In this document: positions 36,511-48,137 of the stretch, piece after piece | Layout of the letters: the number at the start of each line of letters is the position of its first letter | How positions within the stretch are numbered: the stretch's first letter is position 1 | Origin: Drosophila pseudoobscura | Taxonomy: Eukaryota > Arthropoda > Insecta > Diptera > Drosophilidae | Assembly: GCF_009870125.1 (NCBI RefSeq) | Contig: NC_046683.1 | Location: 49,429,869-49,493,868 of the forward strand | DNA length: 64,000 nucleotides | Direction: 5' to 3' | Program-made: the position numbers and the translations under genes | Notes under the pieces: model-generated | The model's database searches: none | Told to the model about the DNA's origin: nothing | What the model saw: only the letters and a program-made list of their open reading frames with translations

Positions 36511-38142
36511 CATGAGAAATTGAAAGAATAATTCAAGTTAAATAAAGTCAAGTGTTTGTATGGGAAAATCCCTCACCCTGGGGTAAATACCAATAGAAAA
36601 TAAGCGAGGGCTAAAGATACGACAAATGCAGGGATGCCCTTATCGGGCAGGGCCATAAGAAGGCGGAGAATGGAGAGACACTAGAAGATGTTTAATATAA
36701 TGCCATTCTTATAGCGTTCCTTTGGGAATCCTTTCTTAGACCACACCTTTTTTTGAGAGCCAAGGCTCATGGAGGCATTGGTTTCCTGAGATATCCATGA
36801 AATACACCTCAAAAAGAGCCAGGAATGTATTGGATTCTTTGGTGGAAAACCGATAAAATACTGTCCAGATCCCTAGGGTTTTGTCTTACAATTCCAAAGC
36901 CGTGTCCAAGCACTTCTTAAAGTCCTTGTAGCCCGTGGCAGGGCATGTGATTTGGCCACATCGTTGGTCTTTTTTGGGGAATGTTGTCTTTGAATTTTGT
37001 GTCGTTGTTTGCGGATGCCATAGAAATAAGCAAATAACTCAAGTCAAATCCTGATTACAAGACATTGAAGGGCAATCGAGGGGAAATCACACAGCAGAAA
37101 AGATGAAAGGACGAGACAGGAGATACACTCCTAAATAGAAATAGCGATAGAGAATGTGGCATAATCGAAAGGATATGTATCTCATGCACGGAAAATGCAT
37201 TATTAAATCAACCAGAAATCCATACGAAAAAAAATACTCCCCTCGGGCTTGGCCCACGCCAATCAATCTATAAAATATGTAAATATTTGCCCTGGAAAAA
37301 TGGGGAAAATTTCATAAATTTTCATGGTAAACTTTTCGCTTTTCCGTTTGGCTGTAATTGATGATTAAATCATGGCGTTTATCAAATTTTCCCGCTGATT
37401 AATGATGGCCCTAAAGCGGGGAACGGAGGAGGGGGGGGGGGGGGGGTGGAGGACAAATTAATTGCTCGACTATTAGCCATCTCCCAGGGAGACGGGGAGA
37501 CGGGGGAGCCCAGGACCAAGCACTCAACAAGTGATTGTGCCTCGAAAAACGGGGTTTCGTTGCCATTTTTCGGGCAAAATGGGATCAAGGATTCTTTTTG
37601 TTCTCCCTCTCGTCCTCTGGCCCTCTCACCCTCTCTCTGTATCCTTTGAAGTGGGGGGCATGTGTAATTGTGGGTCCTGGGGTTAACGCCTACGCATTAA
37701 AAATTCATTGCCAGCGAGTGTGAGTGGAGTTGTGGAAATGAACAACAGTTTTCCCCCCCTCCCCTTCACCCTTTCCCCGGCACGAACCTCTGTTAAAAAT
37801 GCAGAACAACAATTTCCGTTTCCGTTCGCCGGGTCGGGGCTTTAGTCGTAATTGCTGTTGTTTTCGCTTGCGAAACATCCTGCCAGCCCAAAAGGAAAGT
37901 CGAGTCGAGTCGAAAGGAGGCTGGACCTCTAGAGTCGGCGGCTGGGAGGTGGAGCGTGTTGACAGCTAAATAGGAGCTTCGATGGCATCTCAATTGAAGA
38001 GGCAATTCATCGTTTCAAATCGTTGAGGGGCAGGCAATCGCAGGGCCTTCTTTTCCAGCAAGCAGTGAGAGTGAGGAGTAAGAGGCTCCTCTTCTGGCGT
38101 TGAGTGGAGGAGGAGGCACTCTGAGCTTTTATAGCTTCTAGT

Positions 38143-38400
38143 GTGGCTCTTGGTCTGTCTTTCAGTGTAGCTCCTTCTCTGGGTCTCAGTGTAGCTCCTT
38201 CTCTGTCTCTCAGTGCCTTTACTGCTCTGTCTTTCAGTGTCTTTGCTTCTCTGTCTCTCAGTGTCTTTGCTTCTCTGCCTCTCAGTGCCTTTGCTTCTCC
38301 ATCTTTCAGTGCCTTTACTGCTCTTTCTCTCAGTGTCTTTGCTTCTCTGTCTTTCAGTGTAGCTCTTTATCTATCCTTTACTGTAGCGCCCTCTCCATCG
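38143..38400. repeat. 24-bp minisatellite
   Basis: About ten degenerate copies of a 24-bp unit (TCTCTCAGTGTCTTTGCTTC with TCTG). Since 24 is a multiple of 3, the plus frame stays open (octapeptide S-L-S-V-F-A-S-L). The apparent ORF starts at GTG, not ATG. Noncoding by my reading. Confidence 0.8.
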
Positions 38401-38708
38401 TTCTTTCAAGAGCAGCAATCCATCCTTTTATCGTTTACTGTTGCTGCCTCTGCTCCTGCTCCTTCAGCTCCTCCTCTGGGGGCTGTCTCCTGTTCTCTGA
38501 TATCTGATATCTTATCCCACACGTTAAACTCAAGTCTGGCGTTAAATTGAATTCGCGGGAAACCGAACCAACACCAATACCAACACCAACAAAAACAACA
38601 ACAAAATTTCTTCCTTTACTTTTGACTGCGTTCAACGTGGCGTATAATCGATTTTTATTCGATTTATATTACTATTTTTTGTGTAGTTCTTTAAGAGGAG
38701 GTTGCTGC

Positions 38709-38999
38709 TCAACCACTGCCGTTAGAGGTTCGGCCACAACTGAAATCAATTGCAAAACGCGGGCCAAAAAAATACAAGAAAAAACTGTCACAATGGCCGG
38801 GAATGTGAGTGAATGTTGCACTCGGACAATGGTGGCTCTCTCTCGCTCCCTCTTTGGGGGTCTGGTCTGCCTTTGTCTGGCTGTGAGGCATGTTCTGGTC
38901 AAAGAAGAATCCGCGAAGGTCGCCGGGGCCGAAGAATGGCAACAGCGAAGCATAGAGCCCCACATAAATCAATAGAATGGTTAACGCATTGTAGGTCAT
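38709..38999 (-). CDS. Candidate single-pass membrane microprotein (unconfirmed)
   Basis: An ATG at 38999 opens a 96-codon frame. The first about 40 residues look like a real protein: MTYNALTILLIYVGLYASLL is a membrane or signal-anchor segment, then PFFGPGDLRGFFFDQNMPHS and a polar tail (QTKADQTPKEGARE). Codons in this part are mostly G/C-ending, unlike the AT-rich surroundings; the last third looks less protein-like, so the gene may end by splicing. I recognise no family. It lies within the Phactr distal intron on the same strand and has no clear TATA box or polyadenylation signal. On the opposite strand CACAATGGCCGGGAATGTGA resembles a start codon followed by a donor, so the coding strand itself is uncertain. 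Confidence 0.3.
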   Translation of the reverse strand: MTYNALTILLIYVGLYASLLPFFGPGDLRGFFFDQNMPHSQTKADQTPKEGARESHHCPSATFTHIPGHCDSFFLYFFGPRFAIDFSCGRTSNGSG

Positions 39000-41900
39000 A
39001 CATGGGCCCCGAAGACAACATGAATACCCCCTCAATCTAGCACGAATTTCCAATAAATTATAAATGATTTCCCATTTCCTGCCATCCCTTTTATGATTAT
39101 AATTTGTTGAGCAACTTCTGTCCTGTCATTGGCTGGCTTCCCCCCCTTCCTTTTTGGGGAAAACTTCAAGTTTTCTTTCAAAAGAACTTTCGCTTAACTT
39201 TTGGCCAATGAAAACTTGTCGCTGGCTCGTGATCCATGCTCCATGACGAAAAAGTCGGAAAACCTGAAAGTTTGCATAGGAAATGCTCTTCCCCCATACC
39301 CCCCAACCCCCCGAAGGTCCCACGTTCGTGTGGCTGCTGAGCGGTAATTACATGGGACAACATGGCGTATGAGTGGCCGCTATATTTATTGTCATTTGCC
39401 GCTCGCGATGCTCCGATAAGCAGAGCGCGAGGGGCAGTGGGCGGGCGGGTCTGCTCTCAAGTGCCACGGCACTGCGGTTAAGGGCTCTGAATGCAATTAC
39501 CTGCAGCACATGACCAGAATGCAGTCAATGCAAATGCAAATGATGGCCACCAAAAGGAAAAGGAAGCAGCCCCCGGGCAGAGAGGGGGCGGCAGCAGCGG
39601 CAGCGGCAGAAGGAAAGCAAGGATGTGGGCGATATCCCATCATGGACATGAGGTAACCGGGTCAAGCGTATAAATAAATAACCGCCCTGTGGAACCGAGC
39701 CGATGATGCAAATAGAAAATACTGATAGACGGGGGCGGGCCAGGGGGCCAGGGGGAAAGGAGCCTACAAAAACGGAACTTTGATTGTTTTCGAATAAGCG
39801 AAGAGCATTAAATTTTTAAGCCAGGCAATTTGACAGAAAGCCAGTCGCACCGACTAGTAATGTTACCTTCCCCCATGCCGTGTCGTATGATGGCCCCCCC
39901 ATGACGCCCCTGAACCCAAATTGAGGCTTAAGTTGGCCATTTGTGGTCGACGCCCGCCCCCCCCCCCCTCTGTTGTCTCTTCTGACCCTGTTGTTCTGGG
40001 CCACCTTTTGGCTTGGTCTTTGGCGTACCCTGGCCGTGGGGTAGGATCGTTTCAAAAGTGTTTAGAACTTTTTTGTTTCTTAAGATAATTCATTGAAACT
40101 TTTGATTTTTCTTTATTATATGTACATCTAAAGCTCTATTAAAATTCACCAAAATCGGAGCACTATATAGTACATCTTTCATAGAAATACTAGTAAAAAG
40201 ATCATTCAAATCGCTCAACTATAATGATGGTTTCACCACCTCCTATGATATTCTGCGGCTCCAAGTAGTTGCAAAGATCTTTAGCCAAATCTGAGGACTA
40301 TAAAAAATGGCATTCATAAGGCCAATAAATCTTTAAGGGTATCAAAAGCTCAGGCCATCGAGATGCGGCGTTCTTTTTCCATTTTATTTGTGGGTTTTCC
40401 TTTGTTTTGTTTTGTTTGTGTTTTGTCTGATGTGACTTTGGGGAAAAACTCAAGTGGTTTTGGAGAGGAAAAGCAGACGCGTGGAGAGAAAAACAATTGC
40501 GGCTAGAGGGTCCTCAAGGTTCAAGGACTCTCTCCCACACACACACACACTGCTGACAAAAAAAAATAAGGATAATCTGCCCCAACGCTGCGCATTTTCA
40601 TGGTAATTTTCCAGGGGGTAGCGGTAAAAGTGTAACCCCGAAAGAAAAGCCCAGACCTTAATTCAATGTCAAATTTGTTGCCAAAAAAGAAAGAAGAAGA
40701 TTTTTGGCCTGCATTTTTGGCCAGCAACAAAGCCACAGAAAAAAAGCGAAATTTTCAATTCAATTTGATGAGAAAAATTGATTTTGAAAAGCCCAAGAGA
40801 TTGTCTCTTTTGCGTTCATTTGGGTTCCATTTTTCAAGTAGATAATCAACTGAAAAATCTTCAAAATTTGGTTGGAGTCTCCGCATTCTTTAGTGCCCCT
40901 TTATCTGTAAAGCGATTCCATTTATCTTACGTTGCATCTGTCCATTTATCTTTCCATCTGTTCCACTATCCATCCACAGATCGCATCCATTCATACCAAC
41001 AAATGACGTCAATGGCAAACTCAGGCACAACAAATATTTCATTTAATTCGTGTTTTCCTTTCGCTTGGCACAAGTTGCAAATTAAATTTAGATTTCGTGC
41101 ACGTTCCACCAACGCGAGAGGAGAGCCAGCCAGCCAGCCATCGCGCAGAGGCAACCGCCAACGCTACAAGAACCTTAATTACTTGGCCAACTTGCTGCGG
41201 ATACGGATGCGGATGCTGTTGCCCTGCCACATGTCCCCCCCAGCGTCCCCCTCTTCGGACTCGAATGGTTGCCAAGGCGAAAGGGCTGCGAAATCAATAC
41301 GCGAAACATTAACTCGAGCTCTAAAGAGACGCCATGGAGTCATTATGTTTCGACACATGTGTGCACACATCCACCAAGGGAGAAAGCGGAGAAAGCAGAG
41401 GGCCTGGGCCTGGGTCCATGTGTGATTAAAGCAAAGGAAGCTGTCGTCGCCATCGCTGCACAGTTTGTCATAAACGGCGCCATATTGACAGCAAACACTA
41501 AAAAAAAAGAACGAAAAAGGGGAAAAACACACAGCAGAAACATCAGAAACAGAAAAAAAACCCTCGTAGGGGCCATGTAGACCCCTGCAAATGGTAATGA
41601 AATATTACCAATATTTTTCAATACGATAGATCATGTGTGAAATATTTAAAACTAGCCAAGCGTATTTATTTCAGACGATTGAAGCTGAATCGTTTCCAGA
41701 TAACACATCAAAAATGGAAAAGTTATAGCAAAAAAGTTGGAAAAATTAAGGAAATATTAGCAATAAATCAGTTTTAGGCATTAGGACTATATTATTCCTA
41801 TGGAGAACATGAGTTAGGGAACTTCTAGATCTTTAAGTACTATTTTTTGTATTTTTATATTCTTTATATTTTCCAGAAAAGTTCAAGTTTCCTTCAAATT

Positions 41901-42909
41901 AAACATTTTCTTGCCATAAAAACCAAAAATCAACTGTACATAATAATCATAAAAAGAATTTAAACAAAAATAACAAAGAAAATCATAAATTTTATATGAG
42001 AAAAAGAAAAAAACAAGTTTCGAATGAAATTTTCATGCATTTCCACTTGGGATATACATTTTGTTTGTGTGTGTTTGGGAAAACATTTTGTAGAACATTT
42101 TACGACACAAGAAAGTTGGTTTCCTTCCCCCTTGCCCTCAGCTAATTTGATTCCACGCGAACACCCGCAATGTCGTAAGGACCTCCACTTATGAGTGGAG
42201 TGGAGTGGAGTCGAGTGGAGTGAAGGACCTGGAGCCTCTTGCAGCTGTCGCCTTTGAGACAAGCTCATCAAATGTTACCAAATCGATTCCATCATTTAAG
42301 ACACATTTAGACCAGACAACACATGTGTGCAAGGGAGAGAGAGACAGAGAGAGAGAGAGAGACACATTGCGCTTTGAACTTGCGAAGAGAGCGGGGGAAA
42401 ATCCTCTTCAAGCTGTAATTTAATTAAGTTTCACACCAGACGACAGGCAAAACAAAAAAAAAACGCCAAATGAAAGCAAAAGGAAAAGGGAAAATTCAAA
42501 AGAAAGGACATTCATTGAGAGAGAGAGAGAGACAGAGAGAGAGAGAGAGATTGGCATTTGGCATAAGCCCATCAATGGATACTCGTAGTGCAGTGCAGTC
42601 TCAGTCTCATTTCTATGGGATTATGCTCATTTTCCGCAAATTGGGGATATATGTATGTAAATATGAAAAGGAAAATTAGGTGCCGCATTGGCCAGTGCTG
42701 GGGGATTACGAACTGATTGGAAAACGTGGCAAAAGCGGGTTACACAATAATTGGACGTGTTCGTACTATTTGAACTCTGCATAATTGTTGGACACTTTTG
42801 GGGAGATATTTGGGGAGATTTGGGGAGATTATGTGTCCTCCATGGGGATTATAAGATGCAAAACTAGAAATAATAGATAATAATAGGATAAAGGTTGAAG
42901 CAGTAAGAG

Positions 42910-43040
42910 TACTTTATTGGGGATAAAGGAGAAGCTGGTTTTTGAGATAGTTCTGAAGAATACTAAGGGAGTTCCCCTGTAGTACTCTGCTAGTTTTTGA
43001 GATAGTTCTGAAGAATTTTAAGGGTGTACCCCAGTAGTAC
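42910..43040. repeat. 63-bp direct repeat, two copies
   Basis: TTTTTGAGATAGTTCTGAAG followed by AAT..TAAGGG..T.CCCC.GTAGTACTC occurs at about 42939 and 42991. Intronic, no coding support. Confidence 0.7.
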
Positions 43041-43332
43041 TCCCTTTGGAGTATGTGTAATACAAAATATACAACGAATCATTCAGAGAACGAGGTAAAA
43101 TTCTACCAAAAACTACCGTAAGCCGTGGCATCCAATGCCCGGCTTGTATCTGCCATACCCTCATCGAATTCAGAACCCAATTCCCTGATGTCCTGTCAAA
43201 CTGTTGCATCCATCAAGCAATTGCATCAGACTGCTGACTGACGGACACCCTGCTGGGTGGCACCTAATTAAGCTATCAAAATGTCCTGCAGCTTCCGAGC
43301 CGGAGCCCGGAACCCGGAACCCGGGGACTCAC

Positions 43333-44059
43333 CTCGATACATGGGAAACTCCCCGTCGCTGTGGCTGTGGCAGAGCATTATGGGGCTGCGACAACGGGAG
43401 GCGGCCACCATAATGCCCGTCTTGTGGTGGCGATGCCCTCCGATGCTCAAATGGTTGCCACTGGTCGCTGCTGCTGCTGCAGACGAGGATGCCGATGATG
43501 TGATGGTCGTCGATGTTGTGGGTAGAGTGACAGCCGAGGAGGCAGCACCGCCGCCCCCTCCTCCTGCTGCTGCTGCTGCTGCTGCGGCTGCTGCAGTAGC
43601 ACCTGTGGAGGTGCACAGGGAATAGGAACGTGCCACATGACTGAGGGTGCGACGTCGAATGGTTGCCGCATTGGATGCTGACACGGATGTGGCTGACGTG
43701 GAGGAGACGGAGGCGGAGGCGGATGCGGGATTCGAGCGATAATGATGCTGCGGTGTCGAGTATTGACAATGGCGGGCGGTGGGCGTGGCTGTGGCATTCT
43801 GTTGCTGCTGCAACAATTGCATCTGCAAGTGCTGATAGCCCACTGGGGCGCCACCTAACGACAGGTGATGCTGCAACGGCGGATGATGCGACTGCGGATG
43901 GGAGTGCTGTTGCTGTTGCTGCTGCTGCTGTTGCTGTTGCTGCTGCTGCAAGTGATGCGAATGCTGTTGCGGCAGCTGTTGCAAGGGGGTTTGAAAGGGT
44001 GGATGTGAGTGCTGATGTTGCAGCAACTGTCGCTGCTGGTGCTGGTGCACGGCGGCCAT
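43333..44059 (-). CDS. Phactr alternative first coding exon (distal promoter), poly-Q/H
   Basis: The donor is TATCGAG|GTGAGT at 43333/43332, phase 1, so it joins the common exon at 9594 (MYR-AKKQNG). I take the start at ATG 44059 (CAAATGG context, MAAVHQHQQRQLL), giving 242 codons. The frame is open further upstream to about 44290 but without an in-frame ATG. The product is disordered: long Gln/His tracts, then a Ser/Ala-rich part with poly-Ala and poly-Gly. It ends in a more ordered basic segment (RRRTLSHVARSYSLC, later HRHHKTGIMVAASRCRSPIM and LCHSHSDGEFPMYR) that looks constrained. A TATA box lies at 44521-44514. The transcript crosses the ratchet site at 36463. Confidence 0.72.
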
Positions 44060-44490
44060 TTGAAACTGCTGCTGCAGCTGCTGCAACAGATCATGCTGCA
44101 GCTGTTCATTGCTTTTGCCTGCCACTGTCGCAACATTGTCGCCGCCACTGCCGCTGCCGCTGCCACACGTTGGTGCTGCGTTCTGGCTCTGGCTCTGGGT
44201 CTGCTTCTCCCAGGGTCCGTTGCTGTCTCCGCTATAATCCAGCTTGAGGGAAAACTGTTCTGTTCTGTACGTGAATTTCCCCTCAGCTCATTTGGCATTC
44301 CGCGTGCCAAGGACGCGACAATCACAATGGGGTTGGCTTTGCCACAGAGCTCGCGCGGGGCCAGGGTTTTGGCGTTCCAATTAAGCCATCTCGCACGTCT
44401 TTAGGCCAAATTGGCCAGCAATTGAGAAGAGTCGCGGTACGCGTTCAGGGTCCAACCAGCTGATGGCTGGCCCGGACAGACAGCAGACGG
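44060..44490 (-). other. 5'UTR of the distal Phactr isoform with overlapping upstream ORF
   Basis: Between the predicted start site (about 44490, 31 bp after the TATA box) and ATG 44059 there are several ATGs. One at about 44298 (MPNELRGN...) opens a frame running to the stop at 43855, overlapping the main start in another frame; a second in that frame is at 44136. Such an overlapping upstream ORF would repress translation of the main frame, or the true start is spliced in from elsewhere. Confidence 0.45.
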
Positions 44491-44513
44491 CCGGACGGAC
44501 GGACGGATGCTCT

Positions 44514-44521
44514 TATTTATA
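44514..44521 (-). promoter_or_regulatory. TATA box of the distal Phactr promoter
   Basis: Minus strand TATAAATA (plus TATTTATA). The predicted start is near 44490, upstream of the poly-Q first exon. Confidence 0.55.
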
Positions 44522-47500
44522 GAAAAGCGGGAGAGAGGGAAGGCCACTCCGTATGTGTGTCAGCACCGGAGACCTACTTCCCAACAGCCAGGAGGCCTTA
44601 ATCAACGCGAAGCGAACGGATGGGACACGAACGGCACGGTATATCGGGGGAGAGCAATCTCTCTCTCTGGCACTCTCTGGGACAGGGCTCTCCAGTGGGG
44701 AGTAAGTGCCGCTTCAACCGACCAGAGACGTTAAGCTAAAGTACGACGACTGATTGCACGGAGCTTTGTTATCCTGTGAAAAAGCTGTTCGTCCCTGTAG
44801 CCTGGTGCTGCTGCTGCTGCTGCTGCCAAAAGCGCAATCAACTGCGAGAGCGAGAGAGAGTTTCCCAGAGAAAGAGCGAGAGAAAGCACAGATAACGGTT
44901 CCAGCAACAGGGAGAGAGCGAGAGTGACACAGAGGGGAGTGGGGACTGTGGGGAGTGTGGAATGGGATGCAGCTTCTTCTGTTTATACTTGCATCCCAGC
45001 CAAAAGCGTATGTTCTGCCACCCCCCTCCCCACTCTGGCTTTGGCCTGGGCTCTGTTTACCGTTGCGAATATACTCGTAAAAGTAATGCCAACAACAGCA
45101 AACACGAAGGCAGAGCGACGGAGAGAGAGAGAGAGAGAGAGAGGCAGAGAGAGACGCAGCAATGAAAACTTTGGCACAGTTTAACATCACTGACGACCCC
45201 CGCACAGTGGGACAAATCTGTGACTGTGGAAAGCACTGCATACGGAGATTTTCAACAAATAATAAGCAATAGGAAAAACCATATCGTAAGTGGAAAAATT
45301 ATAAGCAGCTAAACATTATACCAGGTCTCAAAAAATGTATCATATATTTATTCCAACCTAAAAAAAAGCTCTTCATTTGATTCCTAACGAGCGGGAACGT
45401 AGAGGGCTGCGGCAAGGGCAGCGGCTCTACATTTATACTTGCTCCCGCCAGAGGGCGCACTCTGCACGAGGAAGAATGCGTGGGAGAGAGAGGGAGCGAG
45501 CCACTATAATTTACTGTGGTTATCGTCGGTCAAAATGAAAACTCCACTGAAAAAGATTCTGATTGAAGCCCTCTATTTTGTCCATCGAGACACAAACCGC
45601 CTTCAATCGATCTACGACTTTGAACATAAATACATTCGTTGTGCCTTACAAATCCAATAGATCCAACTATGTACAAACACTATTCCCACACACTCTGCAA
45701 TCCAGAGAAGGAAAATCCCCTACTAAGGTAAGAGAAGGAGAAAGCAATTGCTTCTCTTGGTAACTGTCGCGCTGAATTCAGCATCCCTCGATCCGTACGA
45801 TATTTGGGAGTCACCAATCGATCTGCACGCAACGCTGGAGCCTCCACTCGATCACTATATCGAGCACAGCAAGGGTCCATTTCTATCCGCAACGCTCCAA
45901 TAGTATCTCCGATACGATATCCTCTCCGATTTCCACTGCCTTTCCCATTGCTCTGCCAGCTTATTCTCGTCCATGGTCTTATACAAAGTGGTCCGATAAC
46001 TCTCTTTCGGGTCTTATAGTACGCTGAGCGCTTTGACGCCATATTTGATGAAAAAGAGACCAAAACGAGGATTGCTATTGTACTGAGCAAATAGGACCCG
46101 AAAAGAGAGTGCGTTGCGGGAGCGGACCACCTTGTATATCATCGTGAGCTAATCAAAAATGAGACAGACGGTGGACCAGAGAGAGTGCGTATAGAGAGAG
46201 AGAGAGAGAGACGACTAGCTCAGCGAGTATTAAAAGGCAAAAGAGGTAGATAGCGCCCGTTGAGTGTGTTTCTCTGCGGCAATGTGTGTGTTAGAAAGAG
46301 ATAAGATATGATAATTGCGTCGCAGACATTGATTACCTTTGAAGTATGCTCTGAGAGTAGTAGAATATTTGTAGTTCATTACAGAAAGTGTTTCAGACGA
46401 TATTCCAACCAAAAACTGATTCATAACCGATTCTAGAAAATTCAAATGCATTTCAATAAAATAGAAATCGATTCATCATACCGCTAAGCGAAATAAGCAA
46501 ATACATAACTGAACAGATAATTATCAATCATGAGTAGTTTGGACATTTTAGGCCATTTACTGGCGATAAGATACCATTTATTAGTCTAAGGAACTACTGT
46601 ATAAACAGCGTTTTATCAGCGGCAATTAAGACCATGCTAAATAATCGGGAAATAACCAGTTTTCCCAAAATTGAAGTCTAATCGAGTCTGAAGGGGTTCC
46701 TATGCCCACTGTGCCCTTGAGATGCATGCGGCCCACTGAACTCCGCTGGGGTTCGTTCACCCAACCATCGGGATTGTGGGCGGACGCAAGGGGCGGGAGC
46801 CGAGGCAAACAGCTGCTTCTGGGGGCCGAGGACGAGGACGGACCCGTTCAAGAGCAGCCCACAAAAGCTTTTACTCTCGAGAGCTTTTCAGGAGACGCAA
46901 TGTTTAAAAATAAAATTGTGAAGCTGTCAGAGGGAGATGGAGCTAGACAGAGAGAGAGAAAGAGAGAGAGAGAGAGGGGACCCAAAGGAATATGCTTCTT
47001 CTTTTGTTGTTGCTATAATTTATTTATGCATTTGTCACTGTTGTTCGTTATTTTGATAAAGTTGTAGCAGGATAATTTCGACAGGACCCAAGGGAAAGCC
47101 CCAAAAGCATAAGGTGGTACGCAGAAAAGTGCAGTGGGGACTTTCCCAGGGATGCTGGGCTTGCCTTTTGCCCGCTGCTGTTCTTATTTTTATTATTTCA
47201 GTGATAAGGTCACCGAGAAAGTCGATATCGTAATATAAACACGAAATAGGAGCCCAGAAAAGAGCAGCAAGTGTCGCTGGATGCCCGACGACGAGGTAGA
47301 AAGCCAAATTGTGGATGCCATCGCCATCCCACCCACAAAAGGGGAAGTTTCCAATGGGTCGGGGCCTTCAAAAGGGGGTCCTCTGGATGGTGTCGTCGTT
47401 CGCGTGGGTTTTTGCGGATTTTGCGTGCGCATAAAATATCGAATCGAGGTGTGGGGCGTGGGGCGTGGGAGGTGCGGCTCCTGAGAGTGTTTTCCCTGCT

Positions 47501-47668
47501 GGCGGCTGGAGCCGCTTGTTACACATTCTGCACTTCTGTGGTTAAGGGCCGACTCGCCTAGGGGCGTTTACCCCTCTCTCACACTCAATTCAGGCACTCT
47601 CTTCACCGGTATACATACGCGCGTACATGGGGTATATAGAGGAGTGCATATGATCAGATCACACTTAC
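44522..47668. other. Upstream of distal Phactr promoter; no confirmed gene
   Basis: GA-rich tracts at 45120-45150, 46195-46210 and 46945-46980, CTG repeat at 44803-44825. Two stretches have mildly coding-like texture (46700-46890 and 47281-47480), but neither has a clean gene model, so I leave them out. If the cassette exon at 47669 belongs to Phactr, all of this is Phactr intron. Confidence 0.45.
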
Positions 47669-47806
47669 CTATGGTATCACGATCGTAGAAATAACTGCTG
47701 GCACTGCTCTTGATGCTGATGCAGTCCAATGGCATTGGTGTCGGCGATGGCTCAAATATATTATACGAATCACATGACTCAGCCGATGGCGTTGTGGGCT
47801 CCACAA
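47669..47806 (-). CDS. Probable upstream Phactr cassette exon
   Basis: A 138-nt exon (46 codons) with acceptor CCGTTCAG before 47806 and donor ATAG|GTAAGT at 47669/47668. Phase 1 at both ends, like every other Phactr exon here. It reads VEPTTPSAESCDSYNIFEPS followed by PTPMPLDCISIKSSASSYFY and DRDTIG, a non-repetitive acidic/Ser/Pro-rich sequence that looks genuinely coding. It lies downstream of the ntc stop codon (48138), on the same strand, so it could alternatively be a terminal part of a read-through ntc transcript, but ntc already ends in a stop. The first exon feeding it is not identified; it may lie beyond ntc, which would make ntc nested. Confidence 0.6.
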   Translation of the reverse strand: MWSPQRHRLSHVIRIIYLSHRRHQCHWTASASRAVPAVISTIVIP

Positions 47807-48137
47807 CTGAACGGAAAATGCAAAAAGAAGAGAACACAAAAACATGCAGGCGGTAAGGATAAAAGGTGCAAAATAATAACATACATATTCAAAGGTGATA
47901 TAAGTATACGAGAGGGCTTTTTATATTGGTTTTTTATTTCCCAAAACATATATTCTTAAAAGGTCTTTTCTGTTTTGCAATTTTAAACATATTTTTTAAT
48001 ATATTATGTATATGTACATACATATATCCAGATCTTAAAACAGAACCAAACCTTATGCCTTAAACACTAAATATATTTAATGTTTACAAATACAGCAAAA
48101 AAAAAAAAGATTCATTTCACAGAAATTAACTGATAAT
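47807..48137. other. ntc 3' flank
   Basis: AT-rich sequence after the ntc stop; a minus-strand AATAAA (plus TTTATT near 47932) could be its polyadenylation signal. Confidence 0.4.

Larger units (their letters stand above)
34250..43332. other. Phactr distal intron, between nested gene and distal first exon
   Basis: Holds the minisatellites at 35508-36240 and 38143-38400, the recursive splice site at 36463/36462, a microprotein candidate at 38709-38999 and a 63-bp direct repeat at 42910-43040. The remainder (e.g. 36550-38100, 39050-42900) is AT-rich or simple sequence with no supported gene. Confidence 0.5.

Noticed and set aside
35547..36513. 262- and 291-residue minus-strand ORFs
   Set aside because: Products of the minisatellite, open in two frames at once; no conserved domain.
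44060..44125. Longer start (MAGKSNEQ...) for the distal Phactr exon
   Set aside because: That codon is GTG, not ATG; the next in-frame ATG with good context is 44059. The alternative remains open if an upstream exon splices in.
46626..47067. Overlapping ORFs on both strands near 46.7 kb
   Set aside because: Some ordinary-looking residues, but no splice sites or start context; not separable from chance.
47281..47484. 67-residue plus-strand ORF (MPDDEVESQIVDAIAIPP)
   Set aside because: Starts plausibly but decays into Gly/Arg from GGGGCGTGG repeats; no promoter or poly-A signal.
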